Origin: Chryseobacterium sp.
Lineage (GTDB): Bacteria > Bacteroidota > Bacteroidia > Flavobacteriales > Weeksellaceae
Length of the DNA: 64,000 bases
Assembly: GCA_031277615.1 (NCBI GenBank)
Contig: JAITMC010000026.1
Coordinates: 1 to 64,000 of the forward strand
Reading direction: 5' to 3'
The translations under genes were made by a program, and so were the position numbers. How positions within the stretch are numbered: the stretch's first letter is position 1; every line of letters begins with the position of its first letter. The notes below the pieces were generated by a model, which was not told the DNA's origin, made no database searches, and was given only the letters and a program-made list of their open reading frames with translations. Shown one piece after another: positions 8,165 to 17,960 of the stretch.

Positions 8165-11100
8165 TTAAAACCAGAAGCCTCCTCCGGCAACAAATCTGCC
8201 GCCATCGCTTCCTGTAAAATAAGTGGCCCGTACCGAAAGGCTTTCCAGCAGGCTAAGCCAGATTCCGCCTCCGGCAGACTGATGCCATTTTCTGGAATGC
8301 TCACCATCCGCCCATACACGGCCGTAATCATATCCGGCCAGTATTCCGAAATTCACCGGAGCCACACCGTTTTTCAGCTTCCCGAAATTCCAGCGGATCT
8401 CACTGCTTTGTACCAGCGAAGATCGTCCTAAGAACCGGTTATCCCTGAATGATCTTAAGCCATTGCTTCCTCCCAGATCACTTCCCTGGAAAAACTCAAA
8501 ATGGCTGTTGTTGATATATTTTCCCTGAACTTTTGTGGCCAGAACAAAACGGCTGCTGTTATCCAGACGGTGGGCAATATTCAGAAGTCCCTCATAAGTC
8601 ATGAAATTCCGTTTGGTATCTTCCAGATTGGTTTTCCAGTTTGCCGAAAGAGAAAATCCGAATCCCATGGTAGGAAAGGCCGGATGATCACTGTGCTCAT
8701 AGCTGAAGGTATATTTGGCTCCTGCATATTTCTGGCTGGTGAATACATGGGGATCAATTTGCCCGGATTGTGCAATATAGCGGTCTGAGGTATACTTGGC
8801 CTTATAATCCTCATAGCCCAGCTGAATGGTCTGTACCAGTCCTGAAAAGCTTTTTTTGGACAGGGAAGGTGCCACTTGAAACTGTTGCATTCTCACCCTG
8901 TTATAATCATTTCCGAAATTATCTTTTCCGTTCACCGATTCATTACTGAAACCAAAATAGTTTAAAGCGAAATTCGGAGTAGTAAAGCGTGCGTCTAACT
9001 GGAATGCCCATTTACCGATGGCATGGGGGAAAATACCGTTATACATAAATTCAGCACCACTGGTAGCAGTTACAAAATTGGCCTTAAGGGAATGTTTGGC
9101 AGAATAAGGGTCCCGTTCAAAGCCGTTTCGGGTATAGCTTGTCTGAAGTCCTACTTTAAGTCCTTCATCCGGATTATAGCTCAAATTGGGGTAAGTTGCC
9201 CAAAAATTATAAGTAGGCTTTGCATAATCATAGGTATTGATCTCATAGGCATCACTTATTTTTTTTGCGGTATGCCCTGCAAGGTTATAGGTGTTCTTCT
9301 GGGATTTAAAATCATAAAGCTTGATGTTTCTTCCGTTCTGGATATTATATACATCATTTTGCTGACCGCCGATGATTCTTACTTTAATTCCGGCATGATC
9401 ACTTCCCGACACATCAAAGACATCGTTGTCATCAAGTCCGTATACCCATATTTCATGGGTTTGCCCTTTAGCATACTGTCGCTGGAAAACCAGCTCATCA
9501 CCCTGATCTTTAATGCGGTACTGCTTGATGTCGATTTTATTTTTTTCTTTTTTGATGACAAACCGGTCTGCTTTATCGGTTCCTGTAAGCATCACTGTTT
9601 TCTGAAGAACCTTATAATAATCTGCAACATATTGTGCCATTTTATCCCGTCTTATCTTAAGCGTCTGCCGGATCTGCTGAATAGTTTCATCCTGCATTTC
9701 TTTGGGCAGATTACGAAATGCCTCATCAATCACCTGATCTGAGAGATTTTTCCGGATATATTCTGCCTCATTTTTCCAGTCCTGTTCTGTGGCATTTTTC
9801 AGGAAGGCAAGATCCAGGGGATAAGGCTCTCTGTTCATCCATTTTACATTGCGGATATCTTCTTTAAAGGTCTGCATATGCCGTAACGGAGGAGTAAGCA
9901 TCAGGAATTTAAGAATAAGACCGTCATACTTGCTGAACGCCTGGTCTCTGTCCTTTGGAAGCGGTTTGTAAACATATTGATCGTTTTCCTTGTATTCTAT
10001 CCATCTCCATTGTCCCTCATGTCTGTCCCAGTCGCCTAAAAGCATGTCGAAGATCCTTGCACGGATGTAGCTCTTTTCATCTACGGAATATTTTGAGGAT
10101 TTCTGAAGATTGGCCATCATATCCATAGTATTCATGGTTTCAGTAGCTCCGTTCAGCTGTTTCAGATCTGCATCGCTTCCGGAAAATCTTTCTTCAATCA
10201 TATAAAGCTCATCTCCGTAATCAGAATTAAACTCTTTTAAGGCTTTTTGCTTCGGAATATAATACAGCTTCGGGTTAGAATGAAGAACATTTATTTTATC
10301 GGCAAGATTGCCAACCGAAAATGGAGTATAAGGGTGGCTGGTGGTATAAAAATCCATCATGAATTTTTCGGCAAACGTTCCCTCCAGGTCACTTCCCATG
10401 CTGGAGTTTTTAAAAGCAACGGCATTAAAGAAACGTACTGCACTTTTTTTCACTCCGCGCATAGAATATTCCTGCTTATTCCTGGCAATCAAACGTAAGG
10501 AGTTGGATTGGTGGCCACCTCCTGCACGTACAGGAGTCATGCCTCCTTTTAACGTATCCAGAGTAGCTACCTGAGCCTGTATGGGCATACTGTAATATTT
10601 TCTGTAATGTTCACCCCAGAGCCATGTGTAAAATTTAGACTTTTGAGTTAAAGATTCAGGATATACAGAAGTTGTTACTGTCTTAGAGAATTTATCAGGA
10701 TAAATGGTACTTTTGGTTTCAGGTACCACGGGTTTGTCCAGAACTTTTATGGTCGTAAGAAGTTTTTCGGTGTTGTTTTCAGTCTGATAATAGGAAACAT
10801 TGGCACTGCCATCCTGATTAATGTCCAAAACCGCATAGCCGCTTCCGCCAAAAGAGAAATCTTTGGAAGAGGTCAGCTTTGAAGCTCCTTTTTCAGAAGC
10901 TGCTCCACTGATGATCTGGCGCAGGTTTTTTTCTTCCAGATACTGAAGGTTATGTTCATGCCCCGAAACAAAGATAACATTGTCGTTATTCTGCACCAGA
11001 GATTTGAGACGGCTGGTAAGGGCCATATAATGGGCATTGTTCATGTCCTGACTGTTGATCCCTGAGGTGGAACGGAACAGATTGATAAAAGACCCTGCCA

Positions 11101-11863
11101 CAGGTAAAGGAACCTTACTGTCAAAAGGATACAGCTGATCTTTCCATGAAAAATATCCGGCATGGATTCCGTTGCTGATTACTGGGTGGTGCATCGCTAC
11201 CACAATCAGGTTGTCCTGATTTTTGTTGAGCAAATCTTCAAATTCAGCGAAGAAACCGTTTCTGGATTGAATATCACAATCTGAATTGATTTTAGAGTGG
11301 TCTTCCCAGTTTTCCAGGAACCACTGGCTGTCAATTGTAATGAGTGTCACATGGTTGTCCAGCTTTACATGCGCAATCGGGCAACCGTTTTTCGGAAGAA
11401 AAGCCTTTTTATTATCCAGGTATTGAGAAACTGCTTTTTCCTGGTTTTTTAAACCTTTAAGGCCACGCTTCCAGTCATGGTTCCCGGGAATCATAACCGT
11501 GTTCCCCTGATAATTTCCGGTAATTTTCAGCTGGTTCTCCAGTTGGGATTTCGCTTTATCGTATTCCTTACCATTTTTATCAGACCTGGTTTGGGGATAA
11601 ATCGTATTACCCAGAAAAAGCAGGGTTGAATTGGAAGGCGCATTATTCAGTCTTTTTTGTAACTGATTCAGTGTATTTTGTTCTGTATTGCCTGTGTTGC
11701 CTATTAAAAGAAATCTGTGGGCGATCTGAGAAGAATCCTGTTTGGGAATTTCTGCCAAATGCTTCCCTTTCTGAAGATCATAGGATGCACATGAGTGCAG
11801 AATGATGCCCAGAACGGAAATTTTAACGGTTGCAGGAAGGGTATTTTTAATATTGAGTTGCAT
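8165..11863 (-). CDS. Lipoprotein with metallophosphoesterase-like, kinase-like and Omp85 beta-barrel regions
   Basis: 1232 residues in three parts. The N-terminus is a lipoprotein signal (VLGIILHSC), then a calcineurin-like phosphoesterase region with GNHDWKRG, MHHPVISNG and GHEHN. The first two metal motifs read GNTGN and GNTIYP, so both expected Asp are Asn. A middle region (about 430-700) has RLIARNKQEYSMRG and GDWDRHEGQWRW followed by PKDRDQAF, which resembles an atypical kinase catalytic loop. The last 380 residues are a surface-antigen/Omp85 barrel with GLRSFRDNRFLGR and a terminal Phe (GGGFWF), the usual barrel-assembly signal. It probably sits in the outer membrane. Role unknown. Confidence 0.8.
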   Translation of the reverse strand: MQLNIKNTLPATVKISVLGIILHSCASYDLQKGKHLAEIPKQDSSQIAHRFLLIGNTGNTEQNTLNQLQKRLNNAPSNSTLLFLGNTIYPQTRSDKNGKEYDKAKSQLENQLKITGNYQGNTVMIPGNHDWKRGLKGLKNQEKAVSQYLDNKKAFLPKNGCPIAHVKLDNHVTLITIDSQWFLENWEDHSKINSDCDIQSRNGFFAEFEDLLNKNQDNLIVVAMHHPVISNGIHAGYFSWKDQLYPFDSKVPLPVAGSFINLFRSTSGINSQDMNNAHYMALTSRLKSLVQNNDNVIFVSGHEHNLQYLEEKNLRQIISGAASEKGASKLTSSKDFSFGGSGYAVLDINQDGSANVSYYQTENNTEKLLTTIKVLDKPVVPETKSTIYPDKFSKTVTTSVYPESLTQKSKFYTWLWGEHYRKYYSMPIQAQVATLDTLKGGMTPVRAGGGHQSNSLRLIARNKQEYSMRGVKKSAVRFFNAVAFKNSSMGSDLEGTFAEKFMMDFYTTSHPYTPFSVGNLADKINVLHSNPKLYYIPKQKALKEFNSDYGDELYMIEERFSGSDADLKQLNGATETMNTMDMMANLQKSSKYSVDEKSYIRARIFDMLLGDWDRHEGQWRWIEYKENDQYVYKPLPKDRDQAFSKYDGLILKFLMLTPPLRHMQTFKEDIRNVKWMNREPYPLDLAFLKNATEQDWKNEAEYIRKNLSDQVIDEAFRNLPKEMQDETIQQIRQTLKIRRDKMAQYVADYYKVLQKTVMLTGTDKADRFVIKKEKNKIDIKQYRIKDQGDELVFQRQYAKGQTHEIWVYGLDDNDVFDVSGSDHAGIKVRIIGGQQNDVYNIQNGRNIKLYDFKSQKNTYNLAGHTAKKISDAYEINTYDYAKPTYNFWATYPNLSYNPDEGLKVGLQTSYTRNGFERDPYSAKHSLKANFVTATSGAEFMYNGIFPHAIGKWAFQLDARFTTPNFALNYFGFSNESVNGKDNFGNDYNRVRMQQFQVAPSLSKKSFSGLVQTIQLGYEDYKAKYTSDRYIAQSGQIDPHVFTSQKYAGAKYTFSYEHSDHPAFPTMGFGFSLSANWKTNLEDTKRNFMTYEGLLNIAHRLDNSSRFVLATKVQGKYINNSHFEFFQGSDLGGSNGLRSFRDNRFLGRSSLVQSSEIRWNFGKLKNGVAPVNFGILAGYDYGRVWADGEHSRKWHQSAGGGIWLSLLESLSVRATYFTGSDGGRFVAGGGFWF

Positions 11864-11956
11864 AATCTACGGGTTTAAAGGGTTTTGATATTCATTCATT
11901 GTATTTTCGACTTACTTCATATCAACATTCTGGAAATATAAAAGATGATGAGGTTA

Positions 11957-13129
11957 TTAATGGGCCAGGATTCCGGTGACAATAAAGCTGAGTGCGGAAA
12001 GGATAATCCCGAACATGAAAATATTATAGGAAATGCGCAGCAGCTTAAACTTTTTACTGAGTACGATTCCCTGTGCATAAACATCCCTGATCAGGGTCTG
12101 ATACAGATATTGGGAATCTTCCATCAACGTGATCATCCCTTTGTTGTAATCTTCAAAAGGCATTTTGTAATAGTTTCCGAAAAACATGAGATTCACCTTT
12201 TTATCTTCCAGATCTTTTTGCCTGAATTTCCCTGATGAAAGGTTGGGGCGGGTGGCAAGAAGTGAAAAAAGCATAGACATTACGTTAACAGCCAGTATGA
12301 TATAAGTCGGAATATTCAGATACGAATCATCGTGAAGTTTTCTTACTAACAGACTGAAAATAATAGACAGGATAATGGAGTTGACCGTAATGAGGATGTG
12401 GGCTTTCTTATCTGCCATATCAGACATTTTCTGATTGTTTCCCGAAGTGATCCGGAACATGGTTTCTACTCCCTTACCCGGTTTTTCAGCTTTATCCTTT
12501 TTAGAAGATGAAGCGGTAGCCGTTTTGTTTTTTTCAATTATTTCTTTGATCCGCTTAATATTATTTTGCTTTCCGGAAGTATACTGAGCCTGGGCATAGG
12601 AGGTAAAATAAGAATGGGAGGTCATCAGCTGAAGCGTTTCTTCCAGCCATTCTTCTTTGGTAATGTGTTTATTTTGTGTTTTTTCTTTTTCTTTTCTGAG
12701 CCGGTCATTGTATTCAAAGAAATCGGGTAGGGAAAAGTGATGTAAATCTGCGTCACATATTATTTTTTCTTCTTCCGTTTCCGGGTTCTGAGGCATTTTT
12801 GTTGCAAGAATGCAGCCTTTTACAAACTGAATATCTTCCGCTGAAACCTGCTGTTTCTTTAGAAATTCTTCAGCTATTTCCATACTTTTAGCTTCATGGT
12901 TTTCGCCATTTCCTTTAAGGTATCCGGTATCGTGAAACCAGGCTGCGGTGATCAGCAATGCTTTTATTTTTTCGTCATACGGATAATGGTCTGCTATAGC
13001 TTCAGAAGCGGCTGCAACAGAAATGGTATGATGCAGATTGTGGTAAACAAGTTCCGGGTGAGGAGCCGATTCAAAAATTTCTGTCACCTCTATTTCAGCC
13101 AGAAAGATAAGTTCTTTGTAATCAGTCAT
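11957..13129 (-). CDS. HD-domain phosphohydrolase fused to a Pycsar-effector-like (PycTM/DUF5706) membrane domain
   Basis: 390 residues. Residues 1-200 form an HD domain with H30/H33-H34, H66-D67 (FHDTG), H78 and a later Asp (CDADLHHF). This is the complete metal set of phosphohydrolases that cleave nucleotides or cyclic nucleotides. After a charged linker (about 205-225) the region RITSGNNQKMSDMADKKAH leads into three hydrophobic helices (about 245-264, 274-296, 366-388). This layout matches the transmembrane effector domain of Pycsar anti-phage systems. The ATG overlaps the upstream stop by four bases (ATGA), implying coupled translation. No cyclase gene is nearby, so a defence role is inference. 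Confidence 0.75.
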   Translation of the reverse strand: MTDYKELIFLAEIEVTEIFESAPHPELVYHNLHHTISVAAASEAIADHYPYDEKIKALLITAAWFHDTGYLKGNGENHEAKSMEIAEEFLKKQQVSAEDIQFVKGCILATKMPQNPETEEEKIICDADLHHFSLPDFFEYNDRLRKEKEKTQNKHITKEEWLEETLQLMTSHSYFTSYAQAQYTSGKQNNIKRIKEIIEKNKTATASSSKKDKAEKPGKGVETMFRITSGNNQKMSDMADKKAHILITVNSIILSIIFSLLVRKLHDDSYLNIPTYIILAVNVMSMLFSLLATRPNLSSGKFRQKDLEDKKVNLMFFGNYYKMPFEDYNKGMITLMEDSQYLYQTLIRDVYAQGIVLSKKFKLLRISYNIFMFGIILSALSFIVTGILAH

Positions 13130-15453
13130 TTTTTTATTGCTTTTTCATTATTTACAGGAGCGTTCTGAATAGTCACTCTCATAGCTTTCAGGCCGGAAAC
13201 GCCCTGCATATCTTCCAGATCAAGATCTTCGATCACAGGTTCTAAAATTTTGTTTTTCTGAAGGTATTCAATGTGTTTCAGGTAATCTTCAATATCTTTT
13301 TTATTGTAATAGACGATGGCAATCTTACGGGGTTGGGTAAGTCTTTCTTCCGTGTTTTTAATCATCGCCTTATCAATCCTTTTTTTGATGATTTCATAGC
13401 GGATGTTGTAAGCGCCTTCTACATCAAATCTTTTTTCATCATTCCGGAAGCTGATGGTGATGGTGTTGGGCTGTACAAAAATCAGCTGTGTGGTCTGAAT
13501 TTTTTTAGGGATCAGATTCTGACAGGATTCGGTAATGATGGCAATATTCACCATAGAAATAAGCTGGCGGAGTCTTACATTTCTGAGGTATACGTCATTA
13601 AAGGGCTTTTTGGGAGCTATAGACTGCCCGATGTATATATTGAATTCCACACCGTCTGTCCGGTAGCGGTCAAAGTAATACGGAAATGAACTCTGCAGTT
13701 CTTCATTCATCTTATCCAGCACCGAAATAATATGCGTATTCAGGATCTGAAAGGTTTCCTCCAATGCAGCACTCTCTTTGTGAAATGCTCCGTCCGGTGA
13801 TAATTCTGTAAGATAGGGTTCTGTAATACGCAGGACTTCTTCGTCTCCGATTCTCATCTGCAGGATCAGTTCCAGGGATTCTGTTTCCAGAAAATAGATG
13901 ATCTCTGCATCATCATTAATATTCAGGCTGTTTTCCTGTATTCTTTGGATATAAGCTTCAGCCTGGAAAATAAGTTCTCCCAAAAGATCTACATTTCTGA
14001 TCTGCTTCAGGGCCTGCAATAATTGGATAAGCGCTTTCAGCTGAACCGTATAATCTTCAGCCTGGGCTTTATTCCGTTCTATGGTTGAATTCCGGAAATC
14101 TATTGCCCCGTAAATGGGATGTATTTCATCAAAATGAATGGGAATGGAGGAGGAGGTTTTCCCCATTTTCTCTTTTTTTAAATACTGAATTCCGGCATCA
14201 TTAAATTTCCATTCCACAGCAGGCTGTATGGCGGTGAAGTGGTTTTTCACTGTTCTGTTGAGCTCACCCAGGTATTTATTAATGATGGATATGAAAAGAT
14301 TCTGTAGGGGAAAAGTAAATTCTTTGAAACTCGAGATAATGATATCTGTTTCCAGACCGTGATTTTCGTAAAGAATAATGGATATTCCGATAAGTTTCTC
14401 CTGATGGAATATAGGAAGCACGGATAGCCCTGAAATAGAGGTATTGTCAAAGGAATACCAGTTTTCCTCATTACTTTTATGATAGCGGATGTCCGGTTTT
14501 TTGATATAGCTTTCTAAAAAAGATACAAAGTCTGTGAATGAAGCTCCGTATTTGGTAAGGATAGCCGACAGGACATTGTCAAAATCTTTCCAGATATCCG
14601 TATTTAATTTTCCGTCGATTTCCAGAACCGGTAAGAATAAAAGATCGAGATCTCCAATACCAATCAGGGTTTTCATAGCCTCTGTTGCCTGAATCAGGAA
14701 ATCATTCTCAATATCCTGGGAGATGAAAAGCTTGCTGAGTTTTTCTTTGGCGATCTGATGAGTGATGTCTTCGATCCTGATGATAGAAAATCCACTGAAT
14801 TTGAGCTGGCTAAGAGGAGTCTGCTTCTTCAGAAGCTGTATAAGATCATGTCTGGAATTGACTTTGGAACTGACTTTGTCAATATCCGGGAAAACACCGT
14901 CAACTTCTACAAAGTCTGTATTGATATGCAGCTGAAAATACTGATCAGATCCGTTTTCATTTTTGCGGAATACCAGTTCCGGCTCATTGGAATGGCTGAT
15001 ATGATAAACATGTTTTAGAATAAAGGAATATGCCAGTTTTTCAAAGACTCTTTTTTCATCCAGAATTTCCTGGCTTGCCCAATGGATGAGGTCTGCAGTT
15101 TTCCGTGAACCTAAAGATTCTATCTGTTGGGAAAGGGCAGGAGTCCCGAATATATAATCATAGGAAAACGGTGCTGAAATACCCCATGAAAAGCTGCTTT
15201 CATCCACAAGGGTAGAATTCAGAAGCTGGTAAACAAGAAAATACAGGTCTTCATACTGCGGAATATCTTCATACTTCACCATATATTGGGAATCCGGAAA
15301 GGATTTGCTGAACTTTTCCAATGAAGTTTTTAAAACCTTTTTAAGCATGGTATCCTGATGGATGCAGCTTTTGATATGACCGATAAACGGGGAAAAGGAA
15401 AAATCAACATTTCCGTGAAAACTGTTATGAATAAGTTGGTTTAAAACCATCAT
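13126..15453 (-). CDS. Large GAF-like cytoplasmic protein, function unknown
   Basis: 775 residues without signal or membrane helices. A segment near residues 300-400 (TSISGLSVLPIFHQEKL then IGISIILYEN) reads like the core strands of a GAF ligand-binding domain. It is followed by YGAIDFRNSTIERN and long helices (about 450-560), and then an alpha/beta C-terminal part. GAF domains bind cyclic nucleotides, chromophores or other small ligands, but no ligand-specific motif is clear. The gene sits between ppk1 (52 bases upstream) and the HD/PycTM gene (four-base overlap). It may sense a signal for the downstream HD-membrane protein. That is inference. Confidence 0.55.
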   Translation of the reverse strand: MMVLNQLIHNSFHGNVDFSFSPFIGHIKSCIHQDTMLKKVLKTSLEKFSKSFPDSQYMVKYEDIPQYEDLYFLVYQLLNSTLVDESSFSWGISAPFSYDYIFGTPALSQQIESLGSRKTADLIHWASQEILDEKRVFEKLAYSFILKHVYHISHSNEPELVFRKNENGSDQYFQLHINTDFVEVDGVFPDIDKVSSKVNSRHDLIQLLKKQTPLSQLKFSGFSIIRIEDITHQIAKEKLSKLFISQDIENDFLIQATEAMKTLIGIGDLDLLFLPVLEIDGKLNTDIWKDFDNVLSAILTKYGASFTDFVSFLESYIKKPDIRYHKSNEENWYSFDNTSISGLSVLPIFHQEKLIGISIILYENHGLETDIIISSFKEFTFPLQNLFISIINKYLGELNRTVKNHFTAIQPAVEWKFNDAGIQYLKKEKMGKTSSSIPIHFDEIHPIYGAIDFRNSTIERNKAQAEDYTVQLKALIQLLQALKQIRNVDLLGELIFQAEAYIQRIQENSLNINDDAEIIYFLETESLELILQMRIGDEEVLRITEPYLTELSPDGAFHKESAALEETFQILNTHIISVLDKMNEELQSSFPYYFDRYRTDGVEFNIYIGQSIAPKKPFNDVYLRNVRLRQLISMVNIAIITESCQNLIPKKIQTTQLIFVQPNTITISFRNDEKRFDVEGAYNIRYEIIKKRIDKAMIKNTEERLTQPRKIAIVYYNKKDIEDYLKHIEYLQKNKILEPVIEDLDLEDMQGVSGLKAMRVTIQNAPVNNEKAIKK

Positions 15454-15505
15454 CGTATTGGGGCTTTATAAGTTTGTATTGTAACACATGGAATTGAGAA
15501 ACCCT

Positions 15506-17536
15506 TTAAATGGTCTGATCTTCAGAAACTTTCTCCGGATCTTCCAGTTCTGTAAAATCCCGGGCAATAAGATACCGGATCTCATTCTGAGAGCGAATTT
15601 CACGATCACCGCCGGAAACCGGTTTATTGTCCAGACTAACGTTTATTTCCGTAGCCTTTACATTATCTTTCAGTTGAATTTCAATAATTTTTAAAAGTTC
15701 ATTTTTTACATGAGGATCATATACCGGACATAGTACTTCAATCCTGCTGTATATACTGCGTTTCATGAGATCGGAAGAACCGATAAGCATACTGTTTTCA
15801 CCTCCGTTTCTGAAGATGAAAATTCTGCCGTGCTCCAGATAGCGGTCCACAATCCTCGTTACTTTTATATTTTCACTCTGGGTCATAATTTCAGGGATCA
15901 GACAGCAGATGCTTCTGATGATCAGTTCAATTTTTACTCCGGCCAGAGACGCTTTGTAGAGCCTCCCGATGAGAACGGTTTCTTCCAGATTATTGACTTT
16001 GATGATAATACCGGCAGGTTTGCCTTCCTGCTGATTTTTGATTTCCCGGTCGATCATATCCAGAAGGGAAGACATCAGGTTGAACTGGCCAACAGTCAGG
16101 TGTCTGAAATGAAGGTTATCCGTGCTTACCGGTTTTCTTTTCTTTTCCAGAAAGTGAAATAGTGCCTCAATTTCATTGCATATTTCCTGATGTGTAGTGA
16201 AGAGAATATGATCCGTATAAAATCTTGCGGTTGCCTCATTGAAATTTCCGGTAGAAACCAAGGCATATTTTTTATCCTTCCGCTTGACAAGAGCCACTTT
16301 GGCATGTACTTTAAGCTTGGGAATGCTGGTGATAATGTTGATGCCCACATTTTTCATCTTTCTCAGCCATTTCAAATTGTTTTCTTCATCAAAACGTGCT
16401 TTAAGCTCTACAAAAACCGTTACTTTTTTACCCAGTTTGGCAGCAATCATAAGAGCTTCAATGATGGCAGAATTTTTAGCGGTTCTGTAAATGGTGATAT
16501 ACAGTTCAGAAACGGTTTCATCAATGGCCGCTTCCATAAAAAAATCAATCACTTTATCATAAGATTCATACGGCGTATGCAGAATAAAATCCCGTTGGTC
16601 CATCAATCCTGATATGGACGCTTCCTGTGAATTTCTTTCAACGGGCTGCAGTTCCGGATAATAGAGCTTCGGATCTGTTGAGGTAATCATATTCAGATCT
16701 TTTAACCCATGATAAGTACCGCCTGCTACCGCATCTCTGAAAGGAATATTCAGGATGGTAAGCAGTTTCAGAAGGTTTTCCAGCGGCATATCTTTTTCAT
16801 AGAGAAACCTTGTTGTTTTTCCTTTTTCCCTGCTGTCGAGATAGGCTTCCAGATTTTCCAGAATGTCTTCTTCTTTTTCAAAGTTAATATTGGCATCACG
16901 GGAAACCTTAAAATTCCATATTTTTACCGTAGAACCCGGAAAATAGCTGTCCGGAAGATACTTTTTGATGATGTCATCCAGAAAAATAATATATCTGGAA
17001 TTACGGTGATCCATCTGGTAAAATCTGGAATGCTTATTGGTTGGTATTTTGAGTACATATACCTCAACTTTTCCATCCGGCGATGTGATGAAAACCGCCT
17101 GGTACAAAGAATTGCTTTTAATAAGAAAATGCCCCTTAGGCTGTGGAAACCGATGCAGGTCTATATGTTCCGTTACATCCTGGTTGAAATACATTCTCAG
17201 TTTGGCATCCAAAAAAGAGGGGATGGGTTGATCATAGATCAGTTCCATCTGGTTTCTGTGGAGCTGAGGCAGTATTTTATGAAGTGTTTTTCCGAAAGAT
17301 TCCTGCTGTGTAAGAATTTCCTTATGAATGCTTTTCAGAAGCAGTTTGTCTTCTTTTTCAATGAGCTTGGGCATTCTGACCTTATAAAACTCATCAAGGT
17401 TGGACGAAAAAATAGATAGAAAATTAAGTCGTTCCATGACAGGAACGGTCTCGTTTTCCGCTTCAGCCAGAACCCTGGCATTAAAGGATAACCAGCTTAG
17501 ATCTCGGTCTGTAAATAAGGGGGTAAGTGTTTTCAT
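15506..17536 (-). CDS. ppk1: Polyphosphate kinase 1
   Basis: About 676 residues from ATG 17536. A start 27 bases upstream would add nine residues that do not resemble the family. PPK1 reversibly transfers the gamma phosphate of ATP to inorganic polyphosphate. The N domain begins DRDLSWLSFNARVL and SSNLDEFYKVR, hallmark PPK1 sequences. The phospho-histidine is in KLKVHAKVAL and the second catalytic histidine in YLEHGRIFIF. It is the first gene of a three-gene minus-strand run with the GAF-like and HD/PycTM proteins, linking polyphosphate to a possible nucleotide signalling module. Confidence 0.95.
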   Translation of the reverse strand: MKTLTPLFTDRDLSWLSFNARVLAEAENETVPVMERLNFLSIFSSNLDEFYKVRMPKLIEKEDKLLLKSIHKEILTQQESFGKTLHKILPQLHRNQMELIYDQPIPSFLDAKLRMYFNQDVTEHIDLHRFPQPKGHFLIKSNSLYQAVFITSPDGKVEVYVLKIPTNKHSRFYQMDHRNSRYIIFLDDIIKKYLPDSYFPGSTVKIWNFKVSRDANINFEKEEDILENLEAYLDSREKGKTTRFLYEKDMPLENLLKLLTILNIPFRDAVAGGTYHGLKDLNMITSTDPKLYYPELQPVERNSQEASISGLMDQRDFILHTPYESYDKVIDFFMEAAIDETVSELYITIYRTAKNSAIIEALMIAAKLGKKVTVFVELKARFDEENNLKWLRKMKNVGINIITSIPKLKVHAKVALVKRKDKKYALVSTGNFNEATARFYTDHILFTTHQEICNEIEALFHFLEKKRKPVSTDNLHFRHLTVGQFNLMSSLLDMIDREIKNQQEGKPAGIIIKVNNLEETVLIGRLYKASLAGVKIELIIRSICCLIPEIMTQSENIKVTRIVDRYLEHGRIFIFRNGGENSMLIGSSDLMKRSIYSRIEVLCPVYDPHVKNELLKIIEIQLKDNVKATEINVSLDNKPVSGGDREIRSQNEIRYLIARDFTELEDPEKVSEDQTI

Positions 17537-17730
17537 TGTGATGCGGAGTTGATTCAGGCACAACAGCTCAGAAACTGTCAGCGCAGAATTGAAATTCTGA
17601 TATATTTTATAAAAACCATCATAAGGGGAATCTGTTTTAGGTTTGTGATGGTGTGATCTGAGTGTATACTATTGTAATTTTGTGTCATAGATTTATGTTT
17701 TTAAGGGGTATCGTGTTGTTTAACAGAGTC

Positions 17731-17866
17731 TGTTGTACATCTTCATGATGAAAAAAAATTTGCTGACTTTATACGTCCTTTGTCTAATGTCCTTCTTGTT
17801 AATTAAATCAAGATTATTAAATTGATATTCTATTATTACTAAACTTGGAAAAGAAGATGTACAACA
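17731..17866. repeat. 136-bp MITE-like element with 14-bp perfect terminal inverted repeats
   Basis: TGTTGTACATCTTC (17731-17744) and its exact reverse complement (17853-17866) bound an AT-rich core in the 424-base gap between ppk1 and the CoA transferase gene. The core begins ATGATGAAAAAAAATTTG and encodes a 26-codon hydrophobic peptide that looks like a lone signal peptide and stops at once. It could be a miniature transposable element or a cruciform. The flanks show no clear target duplication. The rest of 17537-17960 holds nothing recognisable. Confidence 0.5.
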
Positions 17867-17960
17867 TATATATAATGGCTACTTCCTGTAAAAACTGTTT
17901 TGAACCAGTATAAAAACTCTGTAATTTTTTGAAATTACCCGAAAAGATTTTCGGATACAA

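Noticed and set aside
9023..9742. 239-codon frame on the plus strand
   Set aside because: Antisense to the large Omp85-type lipoprotein gene, hydrophobic low-complexity composition, no recognisable domain.
16709..17419. 236-codon frame on the plus strand
   Set aside because: Antisense to ppk1, whose motifs are unmistakable.
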